A stretch of DNA of 64,000 nucleotides, taken from NCBI GenBank assembly GCA_019454125.1, contig CP075365.1, positions 924,218 to 988,217 of the forward strand, given 5' to 3'. The position numbers were made by a program, and so were the translations under genes. The notes beneath the pieces were generated by a model. That model saw nothing but the letters and a program-made list of their open reading frames with translations, did no database searches and was not told where the DNA came from. Positions 52,801 through 61,417 of the stretch are shown here, one piece after another (position 1 is the stretch's first letter; each line of letters opens with the position of its first letter). The DNA comes from Fimbriimonadaceae bacterium. GTDB lineage: Bacteria > Armatimonadota > Fimbriimonadia > Fimbriimonadales > Fimbriimonadaceae.

Positions 52801-54192
52801 TTGAATCTGCCGGCTTACGTTGAGGCACTGTCGCAAGGAGGCTCCGGTCCCCTCGGTATCCCTGGCCCCTTCTACCTGGCTATTTTGCGGGTGCTTATCC
52901 TGGTCGGCGCCACACTCACGCTCGTTCCTGGGCTCATTTGGTTCGAGCGAAGGCTCCTTTCCTGGATGCAGGACCGCCAAGGCCCGAACCGAACGGGGAC
53001 CATCACCTTCGGCACCTCGTTCCTGGGCATTCCGATTCCCAAGGGCCTGCAGGGGCGAAAGATCCAAACGTTCGGGCTCTTGCAGCCCATCGCCGACGGT
53101 CTGAAGCTCTTCCTCAAGGAAGACATCACCCCCGCCAACATTGACCGCAAGGTTTATTTCATAGCCCCGTTCGTCGCGCTCTTTCCCGCCTTCACGCTCG
53201 GGGGCACGCTCCCCTGGGGAGCGACCCACCTGCCGTTCTCGGCGGTGGCGGGCGGCCTTTACAGCCATCTCACCCCGGTCGCCGACGTCGAGATCGGCCT
53301 GCTCTTCGTTCTCGCCATCTCCAGCCTCGGCGTCTATGGCGTCGTCCTCGCCGGCTATGCGAGCAACAACAAGTACTCGCTGATGGGCGGCCTGCGCGCG
53401 TCGGCGCAGCTCATAAGTTATGAACTGGGCATGGGGGTCTCCCTCGCGTGCATCGCGATGGCGGTCGGTTCGCTCAAGATGTCCGAGATCGTCCGCGCGC
53501 AAGAAGGCCCCCTTTGGGGCGCGTTCCCGGTCGTGCAAAACTGGTTCGTCTTCACACCGTTCGGCTTCGTAAGCTTTGTGGTCTTCTTGGTCTGCATGAT
53601 CGCGGAGACCAACCGCGCGCCCTTCGACCTTCCCGAAGCTGAGAACGAACTCATCGCCGGCTACCACACCGAGTACAGTTCCATGAAGTTCGCGGTTTTC
53701 TTCATGGGTGAATACGCCGCGATGTTCATCTTTAGCGGCATTCTTTCCGCAGTCTTCCTTGGCGGCTATAACCTGATGCCTTTCCGGTGGGAATACCTTG
53801 CGGAAGCGGTGCCGGCAGCCCGCGGATTCTTCCAGAACATGGCGTGGGCGAACTACTGGCTCGGACCCCTAAGTTTCGTCGCAAAGTGCGCGGCGGGCAT
53901 CGCGCTTTACATCTGGATCCGCGCCACCTTGCCGCGGCTTCGCTATGACCAACTGATGAACCTGGGTTGGAAGACCTTGCTGCCCGTCGCAGTGGCAAAC
54001 TTTATCATCGTCGGGATCTGGGTCGTCTGCACAGAATTGTACGGTGCGGCGGGCGGATGGGCGGCCGTCCTCGCCGCTTTTGTCGTGGTCGCTATCCTCT
54101 ATACCAACGTCGTCGCCGCCGTGCAGAAGGCCGCGCCGGCCTCCGCCGGGCCGCGCCGCTCGATCCGGCTCGTTAAACCGGAGGGCAGATGA
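52801..54192 (+). CDS. nuoH: NADH-quinone oxidoreductase subunit H
   Basis: 463 residues from TTG 52801, longer than typical NuoH (about 320-350). This subunit forms the quinone-binding junction. Conserved parts: ERRLLSWMQDRQGPNR, LLQPIADGLKLFLKEDI, ASNNKYSLMGGLRASAQLISYEL, AETNRAPFDLPEAENELIAGYHTEYS and KFAVFFMGEYA. Extra length lies in the loop after LPWGATHLPF, around MPFRWEYLAEAVPAARGFF and in two added C-terminal helices. The stop overlaps nuoJ (ATGA). Confidence 0.96.
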   Translation: MNLPAYVEALSQGGSGPLGIPGPFYLAILRVLILVGATLTLVPGLIWFERRLLSWMQDRQGPNRTGTITFGTSFLGIPIPKGLQGRKIQTFGLLQPIADGLKLFLKEDITPANIDRKVYFIAPFVALFPAFTLGGTLPWGATHLPFSAVAGGLYSHLTPVADVEIGLLFVLAISSLGVYGVVLAGYASNNKYSLMGGLRASAQLISYELGMGVSLACIAMAVGSLKMSEIVRAQEGPLWGAFPVVQNWFVFTPFGFVSFVVFLVCMIAETNRAPFDLPEAENELIAGYHTEYSSMKFAVFFMGEYAAMFIFSGILSAVFLGGYNLMPFRWEYLAEAVPAARGFFQNMAWANYWLGPLSFVAKCAAGIALYIWIRATLPRLRYDQLMNLGWKTLLPVAVANFIIVGIWVVCTELYGAAGGWAAVLAAFVVVAILYTNVVAAVQKAAPASAGPRRSIRLVKPEGR

Positions 54193-54701
54193 ACGCGGGC
54201 AAAGTAGTCTTCTTCATCCTCGCGGCGGTCGCGCTGCTCTCCGCCCTGGGATTGGTCGCGTTCGGCAAAAACCCGGTGCGCGCCGCGATCATGCTTGTCC
54301 TCAATTTCTTTACGCTGGCGATCATGTACTTTTCGCTAGGCGCGCAGCTACTGGGCATCACGCAGATCATGGTCTATGCGGGAGCGATCATGGTGCTATT
54401 CCTCTTCGTCATCATGGTTTTGCAGAACCAAGGTGCGATGGAGCGGATCGAGGAAAAGACGCGTGACCGCAAAGGAATCCTCGCGCTCTTGGGGGCGCTG
54501 GCCCTTTGGCTTATCGTCCATGTTGGCGTGATCGTCCCTATCTCGACTTCAAGGGGCTCGCGCGTCGCGGACGATTATGGGTCGCCCCAAGCGATCGGCA
54601 CCATCTTGTTCACGACGTATGCCTGGCCCTTCCTCGTTGCGAGCGTGCTACTCCTAGTCGGAATCGTCGGCTCGATCTTGCTGGCTAAGAGGAGGCTATA
54701 A
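54189..54701 (+). CDS. nuoJ: NADH-quinone oxidoreductase subunit J
   Basis: 170 residues with five membrane helices. NPVRAAIMLVLNFFTLAIMYFSLGAQLLG and QIMVYAGAIMVLFLFVIM (the pi-bulge helix) are diagnostic. It overlaps nuoH by 4 bp, and nuoI, which normally stands between H and J, is absent. GC content falls from about 62% to 50% within this gene. Confidence 0.95.
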   Translation: MNAGKVVFFILAAVALLSALGLVAFGKNPVRAAIMLVLNFFTLAIMYFSLGAQLLGITQIMVYAGAIMVLFLFVIMVLQNQGAMERIEEKTRDRKGILALLGALALWLIVHVGVIVPISTSRGSRVADDYGSPQAIGTILFTTYAWPFLVASVLLLVGIVGSILLAKRRL

Positions 54702-54702
54702 G

Positions 54703-55053
54703 TTGATCGCTTTTCAAGTCCCTGTCGGATATTGGCTCTCGCTCGCGGTCGCGATGTTTGCGATCGGTTCTGCCGGCGTTGTCATCCACCGGAACCCGGT
54801 CGTGGTCTTCATGTGCATCGAACTCATGCTGAACTCGACAAACCTCGCGTTCCTGACAATGGCCCGGTATCAGATAACGGCTAACCAGACCGACACGCTT
54901 GCGACCCAATCTTCGATGCACGGGCAGATGATGGTGATCTTCGTTATGGCCGTCGCCGCGGCGGAAGTCGCCGTCGGACTAGGCATTATCATGGCAATAT
55001 TCCGTCAAAGAAACCAGGCGGACGTGGACGATATGAGCACAATGAGGCTGTAA
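54703..55053 (+). CDS. nuoK: NADH-quinone oxidoreductase subunit K
   Basis: 116 residues from TTG 54703, one base after nuoJ. Three helices; FMCIELMLNSTNLAF holds the glutamate of the proton path and VAAAEVAVGLGIIMAIFRQR the second. The tail (NQADVDDMSTMRL) is short. The TTG keeps the first helix whole. Confidence 0.95.
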   Translation: MIAFQVPVGYWLSLAVAMFAIGSAGVVIHRNPVVVFMCIELMLNSTNLAFLTMARYQITANQTDTLATQSSMHGQMMVIFVMAVAAAEVAVGLGIIMAIFRQRNQADVDDMSTMRL

Positions 55054-55057
55054 CGGA

Positions 55058-57232
55058 ATGAGCCCGGATTTCTCGAACGTCTCGCTCGTCATCTTATTCC
55101 CGTTCTTGGGCTTCCTCGTCCAAGCACTGTTCGGTAAGGCGATCATAGACACCTTGGGCACGAAGATCGGCCGAACGGTCTGCGGAGCGCTCGCCGTGCT
55201 TCCGATCTTCGCCTCGTTCCTTATCGGTTTGGGCCTCACCGGCCAGCTCGCAAACTTGGGGGAAGAAAGCCGATCCGCGATCGTTACTTTCTTTGATTGG
55301 ATAACCCTTAAGAGTATCAGTATCCCATTTGAGCTTCGCGTCGACCCCTTGTCGATGACGATGGTGCTCATCATCACGGGAATCGGCTCGCTCATCCATC
55401 TCTACGCGATGGGTTACATGTCCGATGAGCGCGACTACGCGCGGTTCTTCACGTACATGAACCTCTTCGTGACGGCGATGCTGATCCTGGTGTTAGGGAA
55501 CAACTTGGTCCTAACCTTTATGGGTTGGGAAGGGGTCGGCCTCTGTTCCTACCTGTTGATCGGCTTCTGGTACAAGGACGTCGCGAACAGCAAAGCCGCC
55601 AACAAAGCGTTTATCGTTAACCGGATCGGCGACTGGGGCTTTACGCTCGGCATGTTCGGAATCGTCGTCCTTATGGCGGCGAACCGCGGTTCGCTCGGAA
55701 TCACGGACTCTCGCTGGTTAAGTTTCGACATCATCCTGCCATATGCGCACCAGATTCTGGAGAACCACCCAGCTTGGGCCACTGGGATCGCCTTGCTCTT
55801 GTTCGTAGGCGCTATGGGCAAGTCCGCCCAGTATCCTTTGGCCATATGGCTGCCCGACGCGATGGCGGGCCCGACCCCAGTCTCCGCACTCATCCACGCG
55901 GCGACAATGGTCACTTCAGGTATCTATCTGCTCACAAGAATGAGCGAATGGTTTGTGGCTTCGCCACTTGCCATGGCCGTCGTTGCCGGAGTCGGCGCGC
56001 TCACCGCCCTTATCGGTGCCATCACCGCTTTCGGACAGACCGACATCAAGAAAGTCCTCGCTTATTCTACGGTTTCGCAGCTGGGCTACATGTTCATCGG
56101 TTGTGGCGTTGGCGCGTTCTATGCCGGCATGTTCCACGTTGTCACCCACGCCTTCTTCAAAGCACTTTTGTTCCTTGGTGCAGGCGCGGTCATCCACGCC
56201 ATGGCCCACGACCAAGACATGCGTAATTATGGTGGCCTATGGAAGAAGGTTCCGATCACCTTTTGGACCATGGTGGCCGGCTGGGGCGCGATCGCCGGCA
56301 TCCCCTGGCTCTTTAGTGGTTTTTGGTCGAAGGAAGCGATTCTTGGTACGGCCGTTAATTCGGAAAACCCGTATGGTTTCGCCGGACTCACGGTCGGTGC
56401 CTGGGCGGGATGGGTCGGCTTCGGCGTCGCTTTTCTCACTGCCTGCTACATGACAAGGATGATGATCCTGACCTTCGCCGGAAAGGAGCAAAGGTGGAGG
56501 ATTGCGCACGCGGTCGAGCACGCGCACGATGACCATGGTCACGCACACGCCGCCGACCACCATGAAGATCATGCAGGGCACGAACTCTCCCCGATCTTCT
56601 TCGCCTCTACAGCGGAAGCAGAGGCGGAACAGCTTGCCTTGCAGGAAGACCACCATCACCACCTTGACGAGCACCACGAGCCGCACGAGGTGCCCCCGGT
56701 CATGTGGATGCCGCTCGTGGTCCTAGCCATTTTCTCGCTGGGTTGGTTCGGCTACTTGCTCTACGAATCGCCGCAGTTTTCGCTCGAACACTGGCTTGGT
56801 TTCGCCCATGGACATGGTGAAGAGGGCCACCACGGCCCGGTTTCCCACACCACGTTACTGTTGATTTCTGCCGTCACATCCCTCGGCGGCATCGCCCTCG
56901 CCTTCGCGCTTTATTGGAAGAAACTTCCCGAGCGGGAAGGCTGGGACATGGCCAAGTGGAACCCGGTGCAAAGGTTCGTCGGTGGAAGGGGAATCGACAT
57001 CACTGGGTTTTCATTGTCCGTCGGCAATATGCTGGGCAGTTTGAGCAAAGCCTTCGACGCGACGATCGACTTCGTGGTGAATGGGGTCGGCATGGTTTCT
57101 AAAGGCCTTGGAGGCGTCGGGCGCTTAGTCCAAACGGGTTATGTCCGAGCCTATGCTTTGCTGATGCAGATAGGCGTTATCCTGCTGGTGGGGTACGTCA
57201 TCTTAACGATCATGATGCGAGGAATGCAGTAG
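55058..57232 (+). CDS. nuoL: NADH-quinone oxidoreductase subunit L
   Basis: 724 residues, the antiporter-like subunit with the lateral helix. FELRVDPLSMTMVLIITGIGSLIHLYAMGYM, GWEGVGLCSYLLIGFW, PLAIWLPDAMAGPTPVSALIHAATMVTSG and KVLAYSTVSQLGYM are diagnostic. A His/Asp/Glu-rich loop (about residues 482-545, e.g. HDDHGHAHAADHHEDHAGH and EDHHHHLDEHHEPHE) stands between late helices, with a second short His cluster near 585. Such loops occur in other NuoL proteins; whether they bind metal is unknown. Confidence 0.96.
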   Translation: MSPDFSNVSLVILFPFLGFLVQALFGKAIIDTLGTKIGRTVCGALAVLPIFASFLIGLGLTGQLANLGEESRSAIVTFFDWITLKSISIPFELRVDPLSMTMVLIITGIGSLIHLYAMGYMSDERDYARFFTYMNLFVTAMLILVLGNNLVLTFMGWEGVGLCSYLLIGFWYKDVANSKAANKAFIVNRIGDWGFTLGMFGIVVLMAANRGSLGITDSRWLSFDIILPYAHQILENHPAWATGIALLLFVGAMGKSAQYPLAIWLPDAMAGPTPVSALIHAATMVTSGIYLLTRMSEWFVASPLAMAVVAGVGALTALIGAITAFGQTDIKKVLAYSTVSQLGYMFIGCGVGAFYAGMFHVVTHAFFKALLFLGAGAVIHAMAHDQDMRNYGGLWKKVPITFWTMVAGWGAIAGIPWLFSGFWSKEAILGTAVNSENPYGFAGLTVGAWAGWVGFGVAFLTACYMTRMMILTFAGKEQRWRIAHAVEHAHDDHGHAHAADHHEDHAGHELSPIFFASTAEAEAEQLALQEDHHHHLDEHHEPHEVPPVMWMPLVVLAIFSLGWFGYLLYESPQFSLEHWLGFAHGHGEEGHHGPVSHTTLLLISAVTSLGGIALAFALYWKKLPEREGWDMAKWNPVQRFVGGRGIDITGFSLSVGNMLGSLSKAFDATIDFVVNGVGMVSKGLGGVGRLVQTGYVRAYALLMQIGVILLVGYVILTIMMRGMQ

Positions 57233-57236
57233 GCTC

Positions 57237-58967
57237 ATGGTGACGCAACCGACCGGCTTCGGACTGATAAGTCTCTTGCTCCTTGTTCCCTTGTTGGGCG
57301 CGCTAGCCATTTCGTTCGTCCCAGAACAATTCAAGGGTGGGATCAAGGCCGGCGCGATGGTCACGAGTCTTCTGACCTTCTTCGTCAGCATAGGCGTGCT
57401 TGTGCAGTTCGATTCGAACACGTTCCACTTTCAAATGGTGGAGTTCGTGCCGTGGATCGACCAATTGGGCATCCACTACCGGGTCGGCATCGACGGCATC
57501 TCGATCTGGCTTGTCGTCCTCACGACGTTCTTAAACGTGATTGCGGTTTGGTTCAGTACATACATCGAGCAACGCGTCAAGGCATATTTCGTCATGATGA
57601 TGCTCTTGCTGACGGCAATGCTTGGTGTTTTCGTTAGCCTCGATCTCATCCTGTTCTACACCTTCTTCGAGGCTTCGCTGATCCCCATGGCCGTTATGAT
57701 CTGGATTTGGGGCGGGGCGAACCGCAACTATGCGGCCACAAAATTCTTCGTTTACACCTTCGCCGCATCGATTTTTATGCTCGTCGGCATGATCGCGATG
57801 GCCCAACTTGCCGCCAAGGCGACAGGCGTCTTAACGTTCGACATGGTCGCCCTTCAAAGCTTGGTCGCAAACGGCAAACTTTGGACCGGCGCGATGCAGA
57901 TGCAACCCTTGATCTTCTGGTCGTTCGTGATCGCCTTTATGGTCAAGTGTCCGATGTTCCCGTTCCACACTTGGCTGCCGGACGCGCACACCGAGGCGCC
58001 GACCGCCGGCTCCATCATCCTTGCCGGCGTGCTCCTCAAGATGGGCACCTACGGCTTCCTGCGGCTGACTTTCCCCTTCTTCCCAGAGGCTACCGTGGCT
58101 GCGGTGCCGATCATCGTCGGGCTCGGCGTGGTCGGGATCTTGTACGGCGCGATCGTCGCGGCGATGCAGCCGGACGTGAAGAAACTGGTCGCCTACTCCT
58201 CCGTCGCCCACATGGGCTTCGTCGTCATCGGGCTGTTCTCCCTTAACCATTCGGGCGTCATGGGCGGCGCCTACCAACAGCTCAGCCACGGCATTTCTAC
58301 GGGTGCCTTGTTCCTGTTGATCGGCCTGCTTTACGAGCGGATCCATACGCGGCTCTTCGCAGACATGGGCGGCCTCAAGGCGCGCATGCCGATCTACTCG
58401 GCGCTCTTTCTCATCACGATGTTGTCATCGGTCGGCCTCCCGGGCTTGAACGGCTTCGTCGGCGAGTTCCTCGCCATGCTCGGCCTCTTCGAGTCGAGCG
58501 CGGCAAACCTTTTCGGGCTGAACCTAGCGCTGCCGGCGCTGGCCGGCATCGGGGTCATCCTCGCCGCCGTGTACCTGCTTTGGATGTTCCAGAAGGTCTT
58601 CTACGGCAAGGTGACCAACCCGATGCTCGAGCGTATCCGCGACATCAAGGGTTGGGAGATCGCGATGGTCGGCTGCCTCGTCGTCTTCATGGTCTGGGGC
58701 GGGCTCTATCCGAACACGTTCTTGAAGCCGATGGAGCGCGCGATCCAGGCGGCCCGCCTGATGGCCGTCAACCCGCCCGGCCAGCGCCCGGATTGGGCGG
58801 ACCCCAGCATGGAGATCGACGCCTCCGGCGACTTGGTCAGGATCATCCCGCGGTCGCCGGACAACCCAGACGCCGAGCCGATCATCGTGAGCGTCATCGC
58901 CCCGGCGAACTATCACAACGACCTAGCCCCAGAAGAGCGAAACCCCGTCCGCGAAGCGAGGCGATAG
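57237..58967 (+). CDS. nuoM: NADH-quinone oxidoreductase subunit M
   Basis: 576 residues, the second antiporter-like subunit. YRVGIDGISIWLVVLTTFLNV, YTFFEASLIPMAVMIWIWGG, MFPFHTWLPDAHTEAPTAGS and KKLVAYSSVAHMGFVVIG are diagnostic. A hydrophilic tail of about 60 residues (AVNPPGQRPDWADPSMEIDA to REARR) is longer than usual. nuoN does not follow. Base composition changes abruptly near 57,960, from about 45-52% to over 70% GC, inside the gene. Confidence 0.96.
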   Translation: MVTQPTGFGLISLLLLVPLLGALAISFVPEQFKGGIKAGAMVTSLLTFFVSIGVLVQFDSNTFHFQMVEFVPWIDQLGIHYRVGIDGISIWLVVLTTFLNVIAVWFSTYIEQRVKAYFVMMMLLLTAMLGVFVSLDLILFYTFFEASLIPMAVMIWIWGGANRNYAATKFFVYTFAASIFMLVGMIAMAQLAAKATGVLTFDMVALQSLVANGKLWTGAMQMQPLIFWSFVIAFMVKCPMFPFHTWLPDAHTEAPTAGSIILAGVLLKMGTYGFLRLTFPFFPEATVAAVPIIVGLGVVGILYGAIVAAMQPDVKKLVAYSSVAHMGFVVIGLFSLNHSGVMGGAYQQLSHGISTGALFLLIGLLYERIHTRLFADMGGLKARMPIYSALFLITMLSSVGLPGLNGFVGEFLAMLGLFESSAANLFGLNLALPALAGIGVILAAVYLLWMFQKVFYGKVTNPMLERIRDIKGWEIAMVGCLVVFMVWGGLYPNTFLKPMERAIQAARLMAVNPPGQRPDWADPSMEIDASGDLVRIIPRSPDNPDAEPIIVSVIAPANYHNDLAPEERNPVREARR

Positions 58968-59015
58968 AGCCTAGGCCCGCACCCGGCAAAGCCCGCAAAA
59001 TCCGGCCGCGCTTGG

Positions 59016-59021
59016 TATCCT
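59016..59021 (+). promoter_or_regulatory. Putative -10 box of ndk (TATCCT)
   Basis: TATCCT ends 10 bp before ATG 59032. TTGG precedes it. Confidence 0.35.
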
Positions 59022-59031
59022 GCCGCAGTCC

Positions 59032-59448
59032 ATGGAGCAGACCACTCTCGTCCTTATCAAGCCTGGTGGAGTCCAGCGCAACCTCATCGGTGAGATCACC
59101 CGACGCATCGAAGCGCGACAGCTGAAGGTGACCGGCCTTCGGCTCATGCGCGCGGACCGGGCGATCGTCGAAGAGCACTACGCAGAGCACCGCGAGCGCC
59201 CGTTCTTCAAGGACGTCTGCGACTATCTCACGAGCGGCCCGGTGGTCGCGATGGCCGTGCAAGGCACGAACGCGGTGAAGGCGATCCGCGCGATGATGGG
59301 CGCGACGAACCCGCTGGAGGCCGAGCCGGGCACGATCCGCGGCGATTTCGCCCTCACGATCGAAGACAACTTGACCCACAGTAGCAGCGACGAGTCCGCG
59401 GCAAGCCGCGAACTCGCCCTATGGTTCCCGGAAGGAACGGTCGGTTAA
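59032..59448 (+). CDS. ndk: Nucleoside diphosphate kinase
   Basis: 138 residues. NDK balances NTP pools by phosphate transfer through a histidine. The catalytic H116 is in NLTHSSSDESAASRE. TLVLIKPGGVQRNLIGEI is the N-terminal signature with Gly in place of the common Asp (KPDGV). Length is normal. The stop overlaps the convergent regulator gene by 4 bp. Confidence 0.95.
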   Translation: MEQTTLVLIKPGGVQRNLIGEITRRIEARQLKVTGLRLMRADRAIVEEHYAEHRERPFFKDVCDYLTSGPVVAMAVQGTNAVKAIRAMMGATNPLEAEPGTIRGDFALTIEDNLTHSSSDESAASRELALWFPEGTVG

Positions 59449-60074
59449 GCAGCGAAGACGTTGCTTCGGGCCACGTTCAACGCCCGCCCATGGACGAGCG
59501 CCAGGACGTGGCCCGTTTTCACAAGGCTGATGTCGAGGTGGACCACCTCGTCAGCCCCGCACTTGCGGAAGAGAGCCTGCACGTAGCGGGAGTTCCCGTC
59601 ATTGATGGTGGCGTGGACCTCGTCCATGATGCGCGTGGCGAGCTTTACGCCAAAGGCGTTGTGCAGCGCGTGTCCGCCGAAGCCGACGCTGAACTGCTTG
59701 CTCGCTTGTTCGGTGAAAGCGACGATCCCGTCGCGGCTTAGGACAAGGGCGGAGACAGGCAGGCTCCCAAAGGGCGAAGCCCCCGACCTGCCCGCACCAT
59801 CAGGTTGAAAGGTGCCGTTCCGATCTGGATCCAGCGTGCAGAGAACGAGAGAGCCGATGACGGCACTCAAGGAATCCACGACCTCCGACCGCGCGAACGC
59901 GGCAGAAAGCGCAGACCGATTCGTGAGCCCCGTCTTCAGCCGAATTCGGCTCCAATAGGTGCCGAGTGTGCCAGATTTAATTTGCAGCCGGTCACATATG
60001 AGCCGGTCGCTTAATCCTTGGCAAGCCAAGGTGAGAATCGCAGATTCTCGTGTTGATAGTAAAGCAGTACGCAT
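59445..60074 (-). CDS. LuxR-type regulator with N-terminal DNA-binding domain
   Basis: 209 residues. LSTRESAILTLACQGLSDRLICDRLQIKSGTLGTYWSRIRLKTG (about 7-50) is a GerE/LuxR helix-turn-helix, placed first, the reverse of most LuxR proteins. The second half (VSALVLSRDGIVAFTEQASKQF to HVLALVHGR) has a PAS-like strand and helix pattern. It may respond to a small ligand. It lies downstream of the sugar ABC genes on the same strand (62 bp away) and may regulate them. Confidence 0.7.
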   Translation of the reverse strand: MRTALLSTRESAILTLACQGLSDRLICDRLQIKSGTLGTYWSRIRLKTGLTNRSALSAAFARSEVVDSLSAVIGSLVLCTLDPDRNGTFQPDGAGRSGASPFGSLPVSALVLSRDGIVAFTEQASKQFSVGFGGHALHNAFGVKLATRIMDEVHATINDGNSRYVQALFRKCGADEVVHLDISLVKTGHVLALVHGRALNVARSNVFAA

Positions 60075-60136
60075 GATGTTCCAAGGCGAATGATGTGGCG
60101 GACGTTGAAATCCGCAAAGAATACGACGCCAAGTTC

Positions 60137-61417
60137 CTACCCGTTTTGTTCATTTCGCTGGAGATTTTTTGCAAACGCCCGTTGCGCGAGGGCAAAGACC
60201 AGCGCGACTGGAAGCACGGCCAGAGTCGTCATCGCCATCATCACCCCAGCATTTGCCCCCTGCTCTGAACTCGCGAGCTGGAGCGCATAGCTCACCGGCA
60301 TTTTTCCCGGAGAATTGATATAGATCAATGGCCCGGAAAAGTCGCTCCACGAAGTAACAAACGTCCAAACTGCCACGACGCCGAGGGCCGGTACCGCCTG
60401 CGGGAGTGAGACGCTCGCGAAGATTCGCAGAGGGCCTGCACCGTCCAGGCGCGCGGCCTCCTCAGTTTGCGCAGGAAGCGTCGAGAAGAACCGCGTGAGA
60501 AGAAAAACAGAAAACGCGCTCCCAAAGAACTCGGGCAGCCACAGCGGCACGAGGGAGTCCACGAACCCAAGGTTTCGCCAGAGGAGGAATTTGGGCACCA
60601 TCGTGACCGCGCCAGGCAGCATCAAAGTTGCGAGCAAGAGCCCGAAGAGCACCGACCGTCCCGGGAACCGGAACCGAGCGAAACCATAGGCGACGATAGC
60701 CGAGCTCAAGGTCGCCCCGAAGACGCGCAGGCTGACGAGCCAGAGCGTATTGCGAAGGGGGGCCAAACCCCATTCAGCCTCCGGCGGGAGCGCCCTCACA
60801 GCCGAGCGATAGCTCTCGAACGTGTGATCCCAAGCCGGTGCGAGCGTGTGCCCCCCAAGGCTCACCACGACCATCCATAAAGTAGGCAGTGCGAAGAGGG
60901 CGCACACTCCGAGCACCGCGAGGCCGCGGCCCCACGCCTCCTCCCCTCGCGAGGATGAAGGTCGGAGCAGGGCCAGCACAACAAGGGCGAGGCCGCCGGC
61001 GGCGCTTCCGGAGACCGGCCATGCCCCCAAGAGCCAAGCGCCCTGCTCGCCCGAAATCCCTGCGCCAATGAGGAAGAGCGCGGCAATCGTTGCCGCGAGC
61101 CAGGCACGCCGCACCTTCGTGCCGTATTCGGGCGACGTTTTGCCCGCTGCCCACGCGAACGAGGCGAGATGCACTGCATAGGCGCCCGTCACGAGCCCTG
61201 CCCAAGCCGTCCAAGGGAGGACGGGCCAAGCGACCGGGACGACCGGCCGCGGCAAGACGGGCCGGTCCGCGAAGGCGAGCGCAGCGAGCAAGAGCGCGCC
61301 CGCCGCCGCGCGCACACCCGGGACGCTCCGGCGTACGAAAAAACTCCAGAGTGCGAAAACGGTCGCCGCCCACCCGGCAAGATCCGCCACGGCGGACATC
61401 AAGCTCAAAAAGGTCAT
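60137..61417 (-). CDS. Sugar ABC transporter permease, MalG type, with extra N-terminal helices
   Basis: 426 residues from ATG 61417, overlapping the upstream gene (ATGA). MalG-type permeases have about 280 residues and six helices. Here about 150 residues with four or five further helices precede them (LSLMSAVADLAGWAATVFALWSF and so on). The permease part has EEAARLDGAGPLRIFASVSLPQAVPAL, the EAA loop that contacts the ATPase. No ATPase gene is adjacent, so a shared MsmX-like ATPase elsewhere is likely. Confidence 0.85.
   Translation of the reverse strand: MTFLSLMSAVADLAGWAATVFALWSFFVRRSVPGVRAAAGALLLAALAFADRPVLPRPVVPVAWPVLPWTAWAGLVTGAYAVHLASFAWAAGKTSPEYGTKVRRAWLAATIAALFLIGAGISGEQGAWLLGAWPVSGSAAGGLALVVLALLRPSSSRGEEAWGRGLAVLGVCALFALPTLWMVVVSLGGHTLAPAWDHTFESYRSAVRALPPEAEWGLAPLRNTLWLVSLRVFGATLSSAIVAYGFARFRFPGRSVLFGLLLATLMLPGAVTMVPKFLLWRNLGFVDSLVPLWLPEFFGSAFSVFLLTRFFSTLPAQTEEAARLDGAGPLRIFASVSLPQAVPALGVVAVWTFVTSWSDFSGPLIYINSPGKMPVSYALQLASSEQGANAGVMMAMTTLAVLPVALVFALAQRAFAKNLQRNEQNG

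Noticed and set aside
50467-53667. 1066-codon open frame on the minus strand
   Set aside because: Antisense to nuoG and nuoH, which are certain genes. The length is an effect of GC-rich third positions.
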